Shown here: positions 53,285-61,810 of the stretch, in pieces
Position numbering within the stretch: the stretch's first letter is position 1
Layout of the letters: every line of letters starts with the position of its first letter
NCBI GenBank assembly: GCA_902492045.1
Contig: CABUKB010000004.1
Coordinates: 1 to 64,000 of the forward strand
Direction of reading: 5' to 3'
Source of the DNA: an uncultured Oscillospiraceae bacterium
GTDB taxonomy: Bacteria > Bacillota > Clostridia > Oscillospirales > Acutalibacteraceae
DNA length: 64,000 nucleotides
Translations under genes and position numbers: made by a program
The notes under the pieces: model-generated
Database searches by the model: none
What the model was told of the DNA's origin: nothing
What the model saw: the letters and a program-made list of their open reading frames with translations, nothing else

Positions 53285-53863
53285 ATGCGGGGAGCCGCAG
53301 GCATTTTTCGGATCCTTTTCTGGATCGTCTTGGTATTGGTGGCGGGTGTGCAGATTATCACCATGATTAGTATTCAGATGAACAATGCCAACGCCGTGGA
53401 GGCCGGGCAATACGACGAGGTGCTGTCCATTGTACCTCTCGTTGCCGCGACCGTGTTGATGGCGGCGGGCGCGGTGCTGTTCGAAGCGGTTTCCAAACGG
53501 CGGTATATAGGGCTGCTTCTTTGTGCGGTGGCGGGCGTTGTCTTTTTCGTCTACGCCTTTTCCATCCGGGACGCTTATCCGGTCCGTGTCGGATCGTGGG
53601 GACAGGACGTGGGGGTATCGACGGCCCGCATGATATGGCGGCATATGTCGCCCATACTCGTCCCCATTCTGATGCTGGGGGCCTGGCTGAGTGAGCGCTC
53701 GGCCGCCCGTAGGCAGCCTCTATCGGATAAACCCGGGTTCGATCTGTCCGGCGGGCCCCTGTTCCGGGACGAAGGCCGTTCGCACACAAAAGCCGACATC
53801 GCGGAACCCCCGGCGCCTCCTTCGGACGATGGGCATAGCGGGCGGGGACAAAAACGCGAGTAA
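53285..53863 (+). CDS. Hypothetical four-helix membrane protein with a repeat-derived C-terminus
   Basis: 192 residues. Helices lie at about 6-30, 48-70, 76-95 and 118-135. The soluble tail from about residue 155 (GGPLFRDEGRSHTKADIAEP and onward) is encoded by the dispersed repeat at 53749-53906 and recurs almost word for word in the non-genic copy at 57656-57813. The repeat therefore seems to have replaced or extended the natural C-terminus. The family is not recognised. AAGGAGGGGG precedes the ATG. It follows proB by 80 bases. Confidence 0.65.
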   Translation: MRGAAGIFRILFWIVLVLVAGVQIITMISIQMNNANAVEAGQYDEVLSIVPLVAATVLMAAGAVLFEAVSKRRYIGLLLCAVAGVVFFVYAFSIRDAYPVRVGSWGQDVGVSTARMIWRHMSPILVPILMLGAWLSERSAARRQPLSDKPGFDLSGGPLFRDEGRSHTKADIAEPPAPPSDDGHSGRGQKRE

Positions 53864-53906
53864 TCGGCCCGCCCGTCCGCGTATGGCCGAGGGCAATATC
53901 GGTTTT
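53749..53906. repeat. Dispersed repeat R, copy 1
   Basis: About 158 bases beginning CGGCGGGCCCCTGTTCCGGG, nearly identical (a few mismatches) to 57656-57813, offset 3907 bases. It ends at GGCAATATCGGTTTT. It includes the stop codon of the preceding gene. Confidence 0.9.
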
Positions 53907-53908
53907 GA

Positions 53909-53957
53909 TAAAAAACCCGGAATGGGATGCAAGAAAGGTCCCGTTCCGGGTTTTTTG
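53909..53957 (+). terminator. Terminator after the 53285 gene
   Basis: AAAAACCCGGAATGGGA pairs with TCCCGTTCCGGGTTTTT and is followed by a T run; the symmetric A/T flanks allow action in both directions. Confidence 0.85.
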
Positions 53958-53978
53958 TCCACAAAAAACGAAAGCGTC

Positions 53979-54018
53979 ACGCCGGGGCAAAATCCATTTT
54001 GTCCCGGCGTATCTTTTT
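53979..54018 (+). terminator. Second terminator of the pair
   Basis: ACGCCGGGGCAAAAT and ATTTTGTCCCGGCGT (one mismatch) are followed by ATCTTTTT. Two strong terminators in a row insulate the AT-rich island from the proB operon. Confidence 0.8.
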
Positions 54019-54239
54019 ATCTGAGATGGTGATTCTTCGTTTAGAAATCAGTTGTCGTTGAGGTTTCAAAGCGCCGCCGGGGAGGAGAGAAGGTGTCAAA
54101 TTTGGAGCGGAATAATAAACAAACGGCGTGTTTGGTCTCGACAGAGAGGAGCTTTATAAGAGTTTTTGTGCATAGAAATCACAAAACCAATATATTTACA
54201 TAATTTTACATATTATTGTTCAGTAAATTTATAAAAAAC

Positions 54240-54268
54240 TTTACAAAAGGTTGACTTGAATTTATAAT
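54240..54268 (+). promoter_or_regulatory. Promoter of the AT-rich island (copy 1)
   Basis: TTTACA (54240-54245), 17 bases, TATAAT (54263-54268). The surrounding 45 bases (AAAAACTTTACAAAAG onward) recur in front of the gene at 57946. The intergenic region 54019-54239 is otherwise AT-rich without a gene. Confidence 0.75.
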
Positions 54269-54320
54269 CGAATTGTAACGACATAAAGAAGCAATTTAAA
54301 TTAAGAAAGGCTGTAAATTG

Positions 54321-55724
54321 ATGAAAGCAAAAAGAATAGGAATAAGTATTCTTACTTTGTGCCTTTTAGTAATAGCATGCATTACTTTGGTCCAAATATT
54401 TTCCTGGAGAGAAGTGAAAATTACCCTCGACACCAATTATTTGGATTTCATTTCACAAAACCAAATGAAAGAGAAGGGACATTTCGCTACTCTTCCAGAG
54501 TTTGACAGCGAGGTCTCCATTGGATTTCAAAACATAGACAAGACCAAGACACTATATATCTATTCAGCTCCCATTAGGTTTCTTAATAGCGACAATTCAT
54601 ATTCATTCATTGATAGCCGAATAATCAATACGCCGGAGGGAGAGGCGCGAGATCATGGCTATATTTATACCGTAGCACAGAACAATGTGGTTCCGTATTT
54701 CCCCAAAAAATTATCGGATAAAAAAGGAATATTGTTATGTCAGGATGACCTACAGCTTCATTTTATTCCCCAAACAGAGAATTCGGCTTTGGCAGAGTAC
54801 AAAACAGAGAATAATTTTATTGATAAAGAATTACCGATGGTGTTGTATAGGAAAATATTTCAAGACGAGGATAACCTCGCCGTATATCCAACGTCTTTGG
54901 GGTTCAATATGGAATATAGTGGGAAATTCAACTCGAACTGTATAATGAAGTTCAACCTACAGATTAGGGAAGAGGATATATTGATTAGAAGGGAAAATGG
55001 CGGGTATTTAGTTTTGTATAAAAATGAGATTGACAACCAGGGAAATAGCCAAGAAACCATTTTGTCTATAATTCACCCCCCCCTGATACATATTGATAAT
55101 ACCATTCTATATGGAAATCACGTAGAGTTTAAAAAAATAGCGGCGCAAGAGTATACCATTTCATTTTCAGTTCATAACGACGCAGATATCATAGGGAAAA
55201 GGGGGACCTCCTTTATTTCCGTAGAAATGAGAAAAGAGAAGCAGGCAGATAATACCTTATATTCAAAGCATCCTTTTTTGACGAATATCTATCTCTCGAA
55301 CTACGCTGTACTGGGGGAAAGCCAAGATTTGGGGATAGGGGAAGCCCTAATTCGATATAAATTCGTCAAAAATTTTAATCTAAGTTCGGAGCAGATCATA
55401 TCGGCAAAATATTACACATATTGTCTTACGAAGAATCATTATGAATATGAAGTCCTGCCAATGCTGGAAGATTGGTGCAGCATAACCGGAAATTGGTCGA
55501 AGAATTATAAAACCGGAGAGAGTTTTTACAATACCGTGTCATCTACAAATATCATATGCTTAGACTTAACTAAAGAGGCCCAAAAATGGTGTATGGACGA
55601 TGGGCAGATGGAACACAACGGAATCAAATTAAAACAAAAAGAAGAGAAGGAGGGTGCTTATGATGTTTTCTTAACAAACGACAACACGCTTTATAAAAAT
55701 GTGACGGAGGTGGTATTGAAATAG
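54321..55724 (+). CDS. Secreted/membrane-anchored DNRLRE-like surface protein
   Basis: 467 residues, AT-rich. A signal anchor (about 5-28, ISILTLCLLVIACITLVQIF) is followed by a region (about 30-330) like the N-terminal part of clostridial wall-associated proteins (KTLYIYSAPIRFLNSDNSYS, about residues 75-94), and a C-terminal DNRLRE-like domain (about 330-467): HPFLTNIYLSNYAVLG with EALIRYKF, a Trp pair, and LDLTKEAQKWCMDDGQMEHN. DNRLRE domains are beta-rich surface modules often near RHS or toxin genes. A TTG precedes the ATG at 54321; AAGAAAGG is upstream. Base composition differs sharply from the GC-rich surroundings. Confidence 0.7.
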   Translation: MKAKRIGISILTLCLLVIACITLVQIFSWREVKITLDTNYLDFISQNQMKEKGHFATLPEFDSEVSIGFQNIDKTKTLYIYSAPIRFLNSDNSYSFIDSRIINTPEGEARDHGYIYTVAQNNVVPYFPKKLSDKKGILLCQDDLQLHFIPQTENSALAEYKTENNFIDKELPMVLYRKIFQDEDNLAVYPTSLGFNMEYSGKFNSNCIMKFNLQIREEDILIRRENGGYLVLYKNEIDNQGNSQETILSIIHPPLIHIDNTILYGNHVEFKKIAAQEYTISFSVHNDADIIGKRGTSFISVEMRKEKQADNTLYSKHPFLTNIYLSNYAVLGESQDLGIGEALIRYKFVKNFNLSSEQIISAKYYTYCLTKNHYEYEVLPMLEDWCSITGNWSKNYKTGESFYNTVSSTNIICLDLTKEAQKWCMDDGQMEHNGIKLKQKEEKEGAYDVFLTNDNTLYKNVTEVVLK

Positions 55725-55774
55725 CGTTTGAATCGCATCTATTTATTTAAACTGAGATAGGACGATAAAGGAGA

Positions 55775-56977
55775 ATGAAAGTGAAAAAGATATGTTCGCT
55801 AATGTTAGTACTGGCGATCTCTTTGGGTTTATCTTCGACTACTTTCGCGCAAACCAATTTATCGGCCTCTGAAGTTGCAGAATGGGGATTGACGGCCGAG
55901 GAAGCTCAGGCTTTGGCGATGATTAACTATAATTTGACGCCCATCAGGAACGTGGCGTTTAAACAACCATTGTATAATACCCAGAATGAAGTGGTTGCTT
56001 CTATGATTTACTTGTCACCGGTTGGATATATGATCTTTGATCCCGTGCAAAACATCGTGACGGAATATTCGGTTGAAAGCAACCATAGGTATTATACAGA
56101 TCGAAATGCAGATTACGTGTATGGGGGCGCTTTACAGTATTATGAAAAAGAAGGAGGATTTATAAAAGACTTAAAAACCCAAATGGCGGTTTCGGTCGAT
56201 ATGATGGAGGAGTTGTCGGTATCCCCTGATTTTTCGGCATACAAAAATAACCTGGCTCAAACTTCGGCCTGCGCAGATATGGCCGAGACTTTGGCCAGAG
56301 ACACTTCGATTGATTATTCCATTCAGCAAAACGCGCCCGGGAATTCTTATTATTCATACAACGACTGCTATTGGTATTACGACGAGGAGCATCTGAAGTA
56401 TAGTACCCGAAAGTATAACTGCAACCGATCGAAAAACCTTTCTTATTTTGGATATCCTGAAGGAACCAAAGGCGGGGTATGCGGTTCGGTGGCCGTTGCG
56501 ATACTCATGGCCTATTATGATGATTATAGAGACGACCGCTATGTTCCAAACAACGAGGATAAATCTTATGGAAGCTATAGTGTGGAAACATACGGATGCA
56601 AATTAACAAAAAATTTAATTCCCTATATAGATAAAGGGACTCCCGGCAGCGTGCATATTGATTGGGGGATGGATAACTATCTGGAGGATCTGAATATCGA
56701 CAACTATACGAGTTGGAACTGGTTTATAAACAACGAGGGCAGAATACGCTATGGGGCCAGGGAAAACAGGCCGACCATATGTGGTCTTAACCATCCTGAA
56801 TATGATAACCATTGGGTGGTGGCTACCGGATACAAAGAATACGGCTATCAAAAAGCGAACGGCGATTTGGTGACTTGGAACTTTTACGTTGAAGTTAACG
56901 ACGGATGGGGTAGAGATGGTGTTTATATACATATCAATTATGTAGTATCCACGTATTGGTTGCACAATGTTAGTTGA
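55775..56977 (+). CDS. Secreted papain-fold cysteine peptidase (C39/C10-like)
   Basis: 400 residues. A signal peptide (1-25, ICSLMLVLAISLGLSSTTFA then QTN) precedes a pro-region (about 26-190) and a catalytic domain with Cys about 236 in GGVCGSVAVAILMAYYDDY, His about 346 in DNHWVVATGY, and an Asn/Asp-Gly-Trp-Gly motif about 374 (VNDGWG). The Cys-His-Asn order matches papain-like C39/C10 (streptopain-type) peptidases. It starts 50 bases after the DNRLRE-like gene and has its own AAAGGAG site, so the two are likely cotranscribed. Its substrate is unknown; processing of the island's own surface protein is possible. Confidence 0.72.
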   Translation: MKVKKICSLMLVLAISLGLSSTTFAQTNLSASEVAEWGLTAEEAQALAMINYNLTPIRNVAFKQPLYNTQNEVVASMIYLSPVGYMIFDPVQNIVTEYSVESNHRYYTDRNADYVYGGALQYYEKEGGFIKDLKTQMAVSVDMMEELSVSPDFSAYKNNLAQTSACADMAETLARDTSIDYSIQQNAPGNSYYSYNDCYWYYDEEHLKYSTRKYNCNRSKNLSYFGYPEGTKGGVCGSVAVAILMAYYDDYRDDRYVPNNEDKSYGSYSVETYGCKLTKNLIPYIDKGTPGSVHIDWGMDNYLEDLNIDNYTSWNWFINNEGRIRYGARENRPTICGLNHPEYDNHWVVATGYKEYGYQKANGDLVTWNFYVEVNDGWGRDGVYIHINYVVSTYWLHNVS

Positions 56978-57009
56978 GGGGGTTCTTTCCGGCACAAGGG
57001 GGAGATGAG

Positions 57010-57507
57010 ATGAAATTTTTAAAAAGGCATAAAATCTTGAGCGTCTTTTTGGCGGTTCTGCTTCTTTGTGTTCTGCTGTTCTTTTTAGGGGTGTTCGGCT
57101 TCTTAAACCCGCCGATTACCTACGATTATCATATCGGCGCCAATTCCATTAGCTGGTATTCCGACACGCCGTATTATCTTTTTGTAACAATCAAAGAAAG
57201 CCCTACTTCCGAATATAGGTCGATCAATTTAGACAAAGAAACGGCCGATGCCCTTTCCGCGGTTGTTCGGGGGATCGAAGGGCAAAGACTTTCATTGTTT
57301 ACGTCCCGTGATACGCAGGAATTTATATCTATTACCTGGGGCCAGTTGTGGTTTTATCCAAATTGTTATAGCAACGGCAATTACGATCTGAACTATACCT
57401 GTAAAAATTACGATCAGGTATATGCAGCCCTAAAAGAGATCGTGCTGTCTATAGAAGAGGAACCCCCTCCATCCCCTGAGGAGACGGGAGCAGGCGAAAA
57501 TCCATAA
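57010..57507 (+). CDS. Membrane-anchored protein of unknown function, copy A
   Basis: 165 residues: basic MKFLKRHK, a membrane helix (about 9-30), an extracytoplasmic domain with many Tyr/Trp and a Pro/Glu C-terminus (EEEPPPSPEETG). No family recognised. It ends with the terminator at 57516. ATG 57010 follows AGGGGGAGATGAG. A second copy lies 936 bases downstream. From about residue 73 to the stop the two are identical at the DNA level as far as I can see; all differences lie in the first 72 codons and many change amino acids. Confidence 0.75.
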   Translation: MKFLKRHKILSVFLAVLLLCVLLFFLGVFGFLNPPITYDYHIGANSISWYSDTPYYLFVTIKESPTSEYRSINLDKETADALSAVVRGIEGQRLSLFTSRDTQEFISITWGQLWFYPNCYSNGNYDLNYTCKNYDQVYAALKEIVLSIEEEPPPSPEETGAGENP

Positions 57508-57515
57508 ACGAAAGG

Positions 57516-57553
57516 GCCGGCTGCAAACCGAAACGTTTGCAGCCGGCTTTTTT
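57516..57553 (+). terminator. Terminator after copy A
   Basis: GCCGGCTGCAAAC/GTTTGCAGCCGGC, 13 base pairs, then T6. It is a duplicate of the terminator at 58452-58489, which lies between copy B and yfhO. Confidence 0.9.
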
Positions 57554-57655
57554 CACTGTCGGATCAATTTTCGGGGACGTCTCCCGGGTCGGGCTTCCGA
57601 AGGAGGCCGCCGCCTTCCTCCCCGCCTGTCGCGGTGTCTTCCCGGGGCTGCGGCG
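57554..57655 (-). pseudogene. Duplicated 3' end of yfhO (remnant)
   Basis: This stretch copies the last ~33 codons of yfhO and its stop (compare 58490-58591). Reading on the minus strand gives the same tail, APQPREDTATGGEEGG then LLRKPDPGDVPEN. It breaks off at GGCGGGCC, where repeat R begins, so it is a non-functional fragment. Confidence 0.85.
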
Positions 57656-57813
57656 CGGCGGGCCCCTGTTCCGGGACGAAGGCCGTTCGCACACAAAAGC
57701 CGACATCGCGGAACCCCCGGCGTCCCCTTCGGACGATGGGCATAGCGGGCGGGGACAAAAACGTGAGTAATCGGCTCGCCCGTCCGCGTATGGCCGAGGG
57801 CAATATCGGTTTT
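57656..57813. repeat. Dispersed repeat R, copy 2
   Basis: Nearly identical to 53749-53906. The left junction falls in GCGGGCC, a short sequence shared by the yfhO tail and by the repeat, which points to microhomology-mediated joining. It is not in frame with a gene here. Confidence 0.9.
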
Positions 57814-57854
57814 TGTAATTTATTGATATTATAACAATATTGTTAATTAAAAAC

Positions 57855-57883
57855 TTTACAAAAGACGGACATGAAATTATAAT
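57855..57883 (+). promoter_or_regulatory. Promoter of copy B (duplicate of the island promoter)
   Basis: TTTACA (57855-57860), 17 bases, TATAAT (57878-57883), in a segment resembling 54225-54280. It is followed by a copy of the last codons of the cysteine peptidase (ACGTATTGGTTGCACAATG) and then copy B. Confidence 0.75.
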
Positions 57884-57945
57884 CAAATTGTAGTTAACGT
57901 ATTGGTTGCACAATGTTAGTTGAGGGGTCACAAGGGGGAGATAAG

Positions 57946-58443
57946 ATGAGATTTTTAAAAAGGCATAAAATCTTGAGCGCCTTTTTGGCGGTTCTGCTTC
58001 TTTGTGTTCTGCTGTTCTTTTTAAAGGTGTTCGGCTTCTTAAACCCGCCGCTTACCTACGATTATCATATCGGCGCCAATTCCATTGGCCGGTATTCCGA
58101 CACGCCGCATTATTATTATGTAACGATTAAAGAAAGCCCTACTTCCGAATATAGGACATTCGATTTAGACAAAGAAACGGCCGATGCCCTTTCCGCGGTT
58201 GTTCGGGGGATCGAAGGGCAAAGACTTTCATTGTTTACGTCCCGTGATACGCAGGAATTTATATCTATTACCTGGGGCCAGTTGTGGTTTTATCCAAATT
58301 GTTATAGCAACGGCAATTACGATCTGAACTATACCTGTAAAAATTACGATCAGGTATATGCAGCCCTAAAAGAGATCGTGCTGTCTATAGAAGAGGAACC
58401 CCCTCCATCCCCTGAGGAGACGGGAGCAGGCGAAAATCCATAA
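57946..58443 (+). CDS. Membrane-anchored protein of unknown function, copy B
   Basis: 165 residues, the duplicate of copy A: MRFLKRHK, a membrane helix (about 9-30), then the same Tyr-rich domain. Differences from A include V12A, G27K, SW to GR near 48, LF to YY near 58 and SIN to TFD near 71. It has its own promoter, whereas A depends on the upstream transcript. GGGGGAGATAAG precedes ATG 57946. Function unknown; paired paralogs that differ in one exposed part could be interacting or variable surface proteins. Confidence 0.75.
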   Translation: MRFLKRHKILSAFLAVLLLCVLLFFLKVFGFLNPPLTYDYHIGANSIGRYSDTPHYYYVTIKESPTSEYRTFDLDKETADALSAVVRGIEGQRLSLFTSRDTQEFISITWGQLWFYPNCYSNGNYDLNYTCKNYDQVYAALKEIVLSIEEEPPPSPEETGAGENP

Positions 58444-58451
58444 ACGAAAGG

Positions 58452-58489
58452 GCCGGCTGCAAACCGAAACGTTTGCAGCCGGCTTTTTT
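58452..58489. terminator. Terminator between copy B and yfhO
   Basis: Same 13-base-pair hairpin as at 57516, followed by T6 on the plus strand; it may also end yfhO on the minus strand, where the tract is weaker. Confidence 0.85.
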
Positions 58490-58499
58490 CACTGTCGGA

Positions 58500-61400
58500 T
58501 CAATTTTCGGGGACGTCTCCCGGGTCGGGCTTCCGAAGGAGGCCGCCGCCTTCCTCCCCGCCTGTCGCGGTGTCTTCCCGGGGCTGCGGCGCGGCGGGCC
58601 GGGGATCTTCCTCTGCAGGAGAGGGGGATTCTTCCACCGGACGAGGGCCGCCGGATACGGACGGGCCGGGGACGGGCTGGCTCTGTCCGGAAGGGGCCCC
58701 CGTATCGGGAGCGTCGTCCCGGGAGGGCGGCACCAGTCCGCCGGACGGGATTACGGATGGCTCGGATGGGGGAGAATCCACGGCTCCCCCTTTCCCTGCG
58801 GCCTCCGGCGCCCGCAGACTGCCGGGAGAGGGGATGTCAAACCGGGCGAGCAGGCGGGCGTCCCGTTTCCTTTGGAGGCGGATATGGGTAAGCACAGCCA
58901 GCAGGATAACAAGGCACAGGCTGACGCCGCTCAGAAGGACACCGACCCATAGCCCCTGGGGGGTGTAGCGCAGTTCGACCGTGTGCGCGCCTGCCGGTAC
59001 ATCGAACGCCAAAAAAGCCTCGGACACGCCGTAAGTTTCCACGGGTTCTCCGTCCACCTCGACCCGCCAGCCGGGATCGTAGGGGATGGAGGTGAAGAGG
59101 GGGCCTCCATCCGATTCGATGGTTCCCAGGATATGGCTGTCCGAGAAGGAGGAGACTTCCAGCCCGGAGGCGCTCAACTTGTCGATGGCGTCACGGTAGA
59201 CATCCTGGTTGAGGGTGGCGACAAAGAAATTACCGGAGCAGGACATTTCCGCCGACACCGTCATGGTCAAGGTGTCGCCTTCCTGGAGCGAGCCGGCGTC
59301 GATGATGTAAGCCTCCCGGGGGCTGACCGTCCAATTGGAGCCGTTCGCCGAAACCTGAATGGTTTTCGCCGCGCCGCAGTCGGCATAGATATAGGTCTGT
59401 CCGCCGCTTTGCAGCGTCACAGTATAGGTGCCGTCGGCCTTGCCGTTTGAGGCGTAGAGGTTGAAGGCGGTGGGGGTGCTGCTGTTGGAACCGTCGACGG
59501 GATGAAGGGTGAAGAGCTCACGGCTGTCCCCTGTCAGGGCCTTGAACAAGGTGTTCTGGGACGTAAAGGGATAATAATACGAGTACTGCCAATCTCTGAT
59601 CGCCTGGTTAGCCACATAGCCGATGGGCAGGGCATCCGAATTCTCATAAATATAATAGTTGATGCCGTTGTGGCTGACGCTGTCCAGGTATTTGAGCTGA
59701 TTGTGAGAGGTCAGACGGGAATTCATCACCACATAGCGGATGCCGAGCAGGGAATCCACGGTGGGGACGAAAGCCTTGTACAAATGGCTGTTGACGCCGT
59801 TGACCGCATATCCCAGCGCCCCCATCGTGCGGGTGGTGGTATAGTAATTGCTCGAGGAGAAGACGGTGATGCCTCGGTAACCGAACAGAGCGGTATCCAC
59901 GCAGGTGCGGCGTGGGAGCAGTTCCATCCGGTAGAAGGCTTCGCCCATCTGGCTGTCCCCGATCCGCTGCGCCTCCTCCACGGCCAGGCGGATGGTCTCG
60001 ACGGAATCGTTGTCAACATAGTTGTCGTGGTCGGTGTAATGTTCCTGGGAATCCAGCATGCGGAAGGCGCCGTCCGCGTGGAACAGCATTTCCCCCGTCA
60101 CCAAGAGGCAGAGCAGCGCATAGGCCACCCGCATCCGCCGGATTTTTTTCCGGGATACCAGAGCCAGCACGGCGGCATACACCGCCAGCAGCAGCAGGCT
60201 GATATAAATCGCCTCGAACCCGTACGCTTCATCGCCAAACTGCTCTTCCACGATCAGATAGACCAGCAGGGCCGTAAAGGACACCGCCACCTGTTTAAAC
60301 GTGACGGCGCGCAGATGTTGAAGGGTTTCAAACGCAATGAGGAGCAGCACGAAGCTGTACAGAAAGGAAAAGCGATAGGGGAGGTCGTTCGGGAAATGCA
60401 TCCCGTGCCAAAACAAATTCGCCAGGTTGACCGTGAAGCTGAACCCGAGGGCGGCGAACAGCCCGATATAGGCAAGCCGCCGGCGCAGCGGGATGGCCTT
60501 CAAGGTGGCGAAGATGGGCAGCAGCAGCACAGCCAGCATCCCACAGTAGATATTGGGCAGGTTTCCGGAACGGATGGTGGGGGTGGTGCCATATAAATGC
60601 CGGCCCAGAAGACCAAACATATCGAACATGGAGGTCAGTTCCGGCGGCTTGGCTCCGGCGGCGGAAGTGTGGCCGAGGGCCAGATAAACCGGTACAATGA
60701 GGAACATCGCCAGCCCTCCGCCGAGAAGGGAGCCGACCGCGAAACGGAAAAAGCCGCGCGCCTGCTGTGCGGCGCGGCGCTTTTTCCGAAATACATAGAC
60801 CGCGTAATATAACACCAGGAAAATGCAGAGCATGAAGCCGATGTAATAGTTGGTGATCAGCGCATAGGCAAGCGGCAAAATATACCACAAATACCGGCCG
60901 GTCCGCATGAGCTTTTCAAAACCCAGCACCACGAGGGGCAGCACCATGACGACATCCAGCCACATGATGTTCCAGGAATAAGCGATCATGTACATCATCA
61001 GGGCGTACATCACCGACACCATGGGGACGGTGATGTTCCGGCGGCGGTATACGCTCTGCACGCAGGCGGCAAAAAAGGCACCGGCAAGGGCGTTTTTGAG
61101 CAGGGTGATGACCAGAATTCCCTCGGCGAGCAGATGTTCAGGGAAAAGGAGAAGCAGGACATTGAAAGGGCTGGCCAGATAATACCCGAACAGGGAGACA
61201 AAATTGATGCCCAGGCCCACCTCAAAGGAATACACCGGGTTTCCGCCGTTGAGGAGCATGTCCCGCAGATGGGCCAAAAGCGGCGCGTATTGGTGATACA
61301 TGTCCACGATCATGCCGGTCTTTTCGCCGAGCGGCCACATGCCCAGAAACGTGTAGGCCAGGCACATACACGCAAGGGAGAGGAAGCCCGCGACGACGGG

Positions 61401-61661
61401 GTAAAACCAGATGCCGTGCCTTACCCGCCGTTCCCGGCGGCCCCGCATGATTTCGTTGAGCAAGACCGCAAACAAAAAGCCGAGAAGCAGCACCGTTCCC
61501 AGCACGTAAACGGATTTTTGCAGCAGGTTACCCGCCGGCACGCCGTCTTTGTCCTGCCAGAAAATCACCGCCAGCAGCCCCGCCGCCAACAGCGCCGCAA
61601 GACCGGCCAGGGTGAGGCGCATAACCTTGCGGGACAGGGGAGGATTCTCTTTTTGCATCAT
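58500..61661 (-). CDS. YfhO-family integral membrane protein (GT-C fold)
   Basis: 1053 residues with about 12-14 membrane helices in the first half (about 12-530), including YHQYAPLLAHLRDMLLNGGN (about 121-140), the YfhO loop where GT-C enzymes keep acidic/polar catalytic residues. An extracytoplasmic part (about 540-900) ends in IPYDPGWRVEVDGEPVETYG and a last helix (about 905-930). YfhO proteins glycosylate lipoteichoic acid in Bacilli. A C-terminal tail of about 115 residues, rich in Pro, Ser, Glu and Gly, is unusual; its last 33 codons have been copied to 57554-57655. Confidence 0.85.
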   Translation of the reverse strand: MMQKENPPLSRKVMRLTLAGLAALLAAGLLAVIFWQDKDGVPAGNLLQKSVYVLGTVLLLGFLFAVLLNEIMRGRRERRVRHGIWFYPVVAGFLSLACMCLAYTFLGMWPLGEKTGMIVDMYHQYAPLLAHLRDMLLNGGNPVYSFEVGLGINFVSLFGYYLASPFNVLLLLFPEHLLAEGILVITLLKNALAGAFFAACVQSVYRRRNITVPMVSVMYALMMYMIAYSWNIMWLDVVMVLPLVVLGFEKLMRTGRYLWYILPLAYALITNYYIGFMLCIFLVLYYAVYVFRKKRRAAQQARGFFRFAVGSLLGGGLAMFLIVPVYLALGHTSAAGAKPPELTSMFDMFGLLGRHLYGTTPTIRSGNLPNIYCGMLAVLLLPIFATLKAIPLRRRLAYIGLFAALGFSFTVNLANLFWHGMHFPNDLPYRFSFLYSFVLLLIAFETLQHLRAVTFKQVAVSFTALLVYLIVEEQFGDEAYGFEAIYISLLLLAVYAAVLALVSRKKIRRMRVAYALLCLLVTGEMLFHADGAFRMLDSQEHYTDHDNYVDNDSVETIRLAVEEAQRIGDSQMGEAFYRMELLPRRTCVDTALFGYRGITVFSSSNYYTTTRTMGALGYAVNGVNSHLYKAFVPTVDSLLGIRYVVMNSRLTSHNQLKYLDSVSHNGINYYIYENSDALPIGYVANQAIRDWQYSYYYPFTSQNTLFKALTGDSRELFTLHPVDGSNSSTPTAFNLYASNGKADGTYTVTLQSGGQTYIYADCGAAKTIQVSANGSNWTVSPREAYIIDAGSLQEGDTLTMTVSAEMSCSGNFFVATLNQDVYRDAIDKLSASGLEVSSFSDSHILGTIESDGGPLFTSIPYDPGWRVEVDGEPVETYGVSEAFLAFDVPAGAHTVELRYTPQGLWVGVLLSGVSLCLVILLAVLTHIRLQRKRDARLLARFDIPSPGSLRAPEAAGKGGAVDSPPSEPSVIPSGGLVPPSRDDAPDTGAPSGQSQPVPGPSVSGGPRPVEESPSPAEEDPRPAAPQPREDTATGGEEGGGLLRKPDPGDVPEN

Positions 61662-61781
61662 CCGCTCACACTCCGTCTATTCAAATTCGGAACGGTCCTG
61701 CCCGGCAGGGAGCGGCTTTTCCGGACAGGGCCCATTTCCTGCCCGCAAACCGCTCCACGGCCGCTTCTCCGTCATGGTGTT

Positions 61782-61810
61782 ATTATACCATAGCGGCCCC
61801 CGGCGGGCAA
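61782..61810 (-). promoter_or_regulatory. Sigma-A promoter of yfhO
   Basis: On the minus strand TTGCCC (61805-61810), 17 bases, TATAAT (61782-61787), 120 bases before the start codon. The rest of 61662-61982 shows no gene. Confidence 0.65.

Noticed and set aside
53749..53906. Repeat R as an insertion sequence
   Set aside because: It has no terminal inverted repeats, target duplications or transposase, and one end is a microhomology join.
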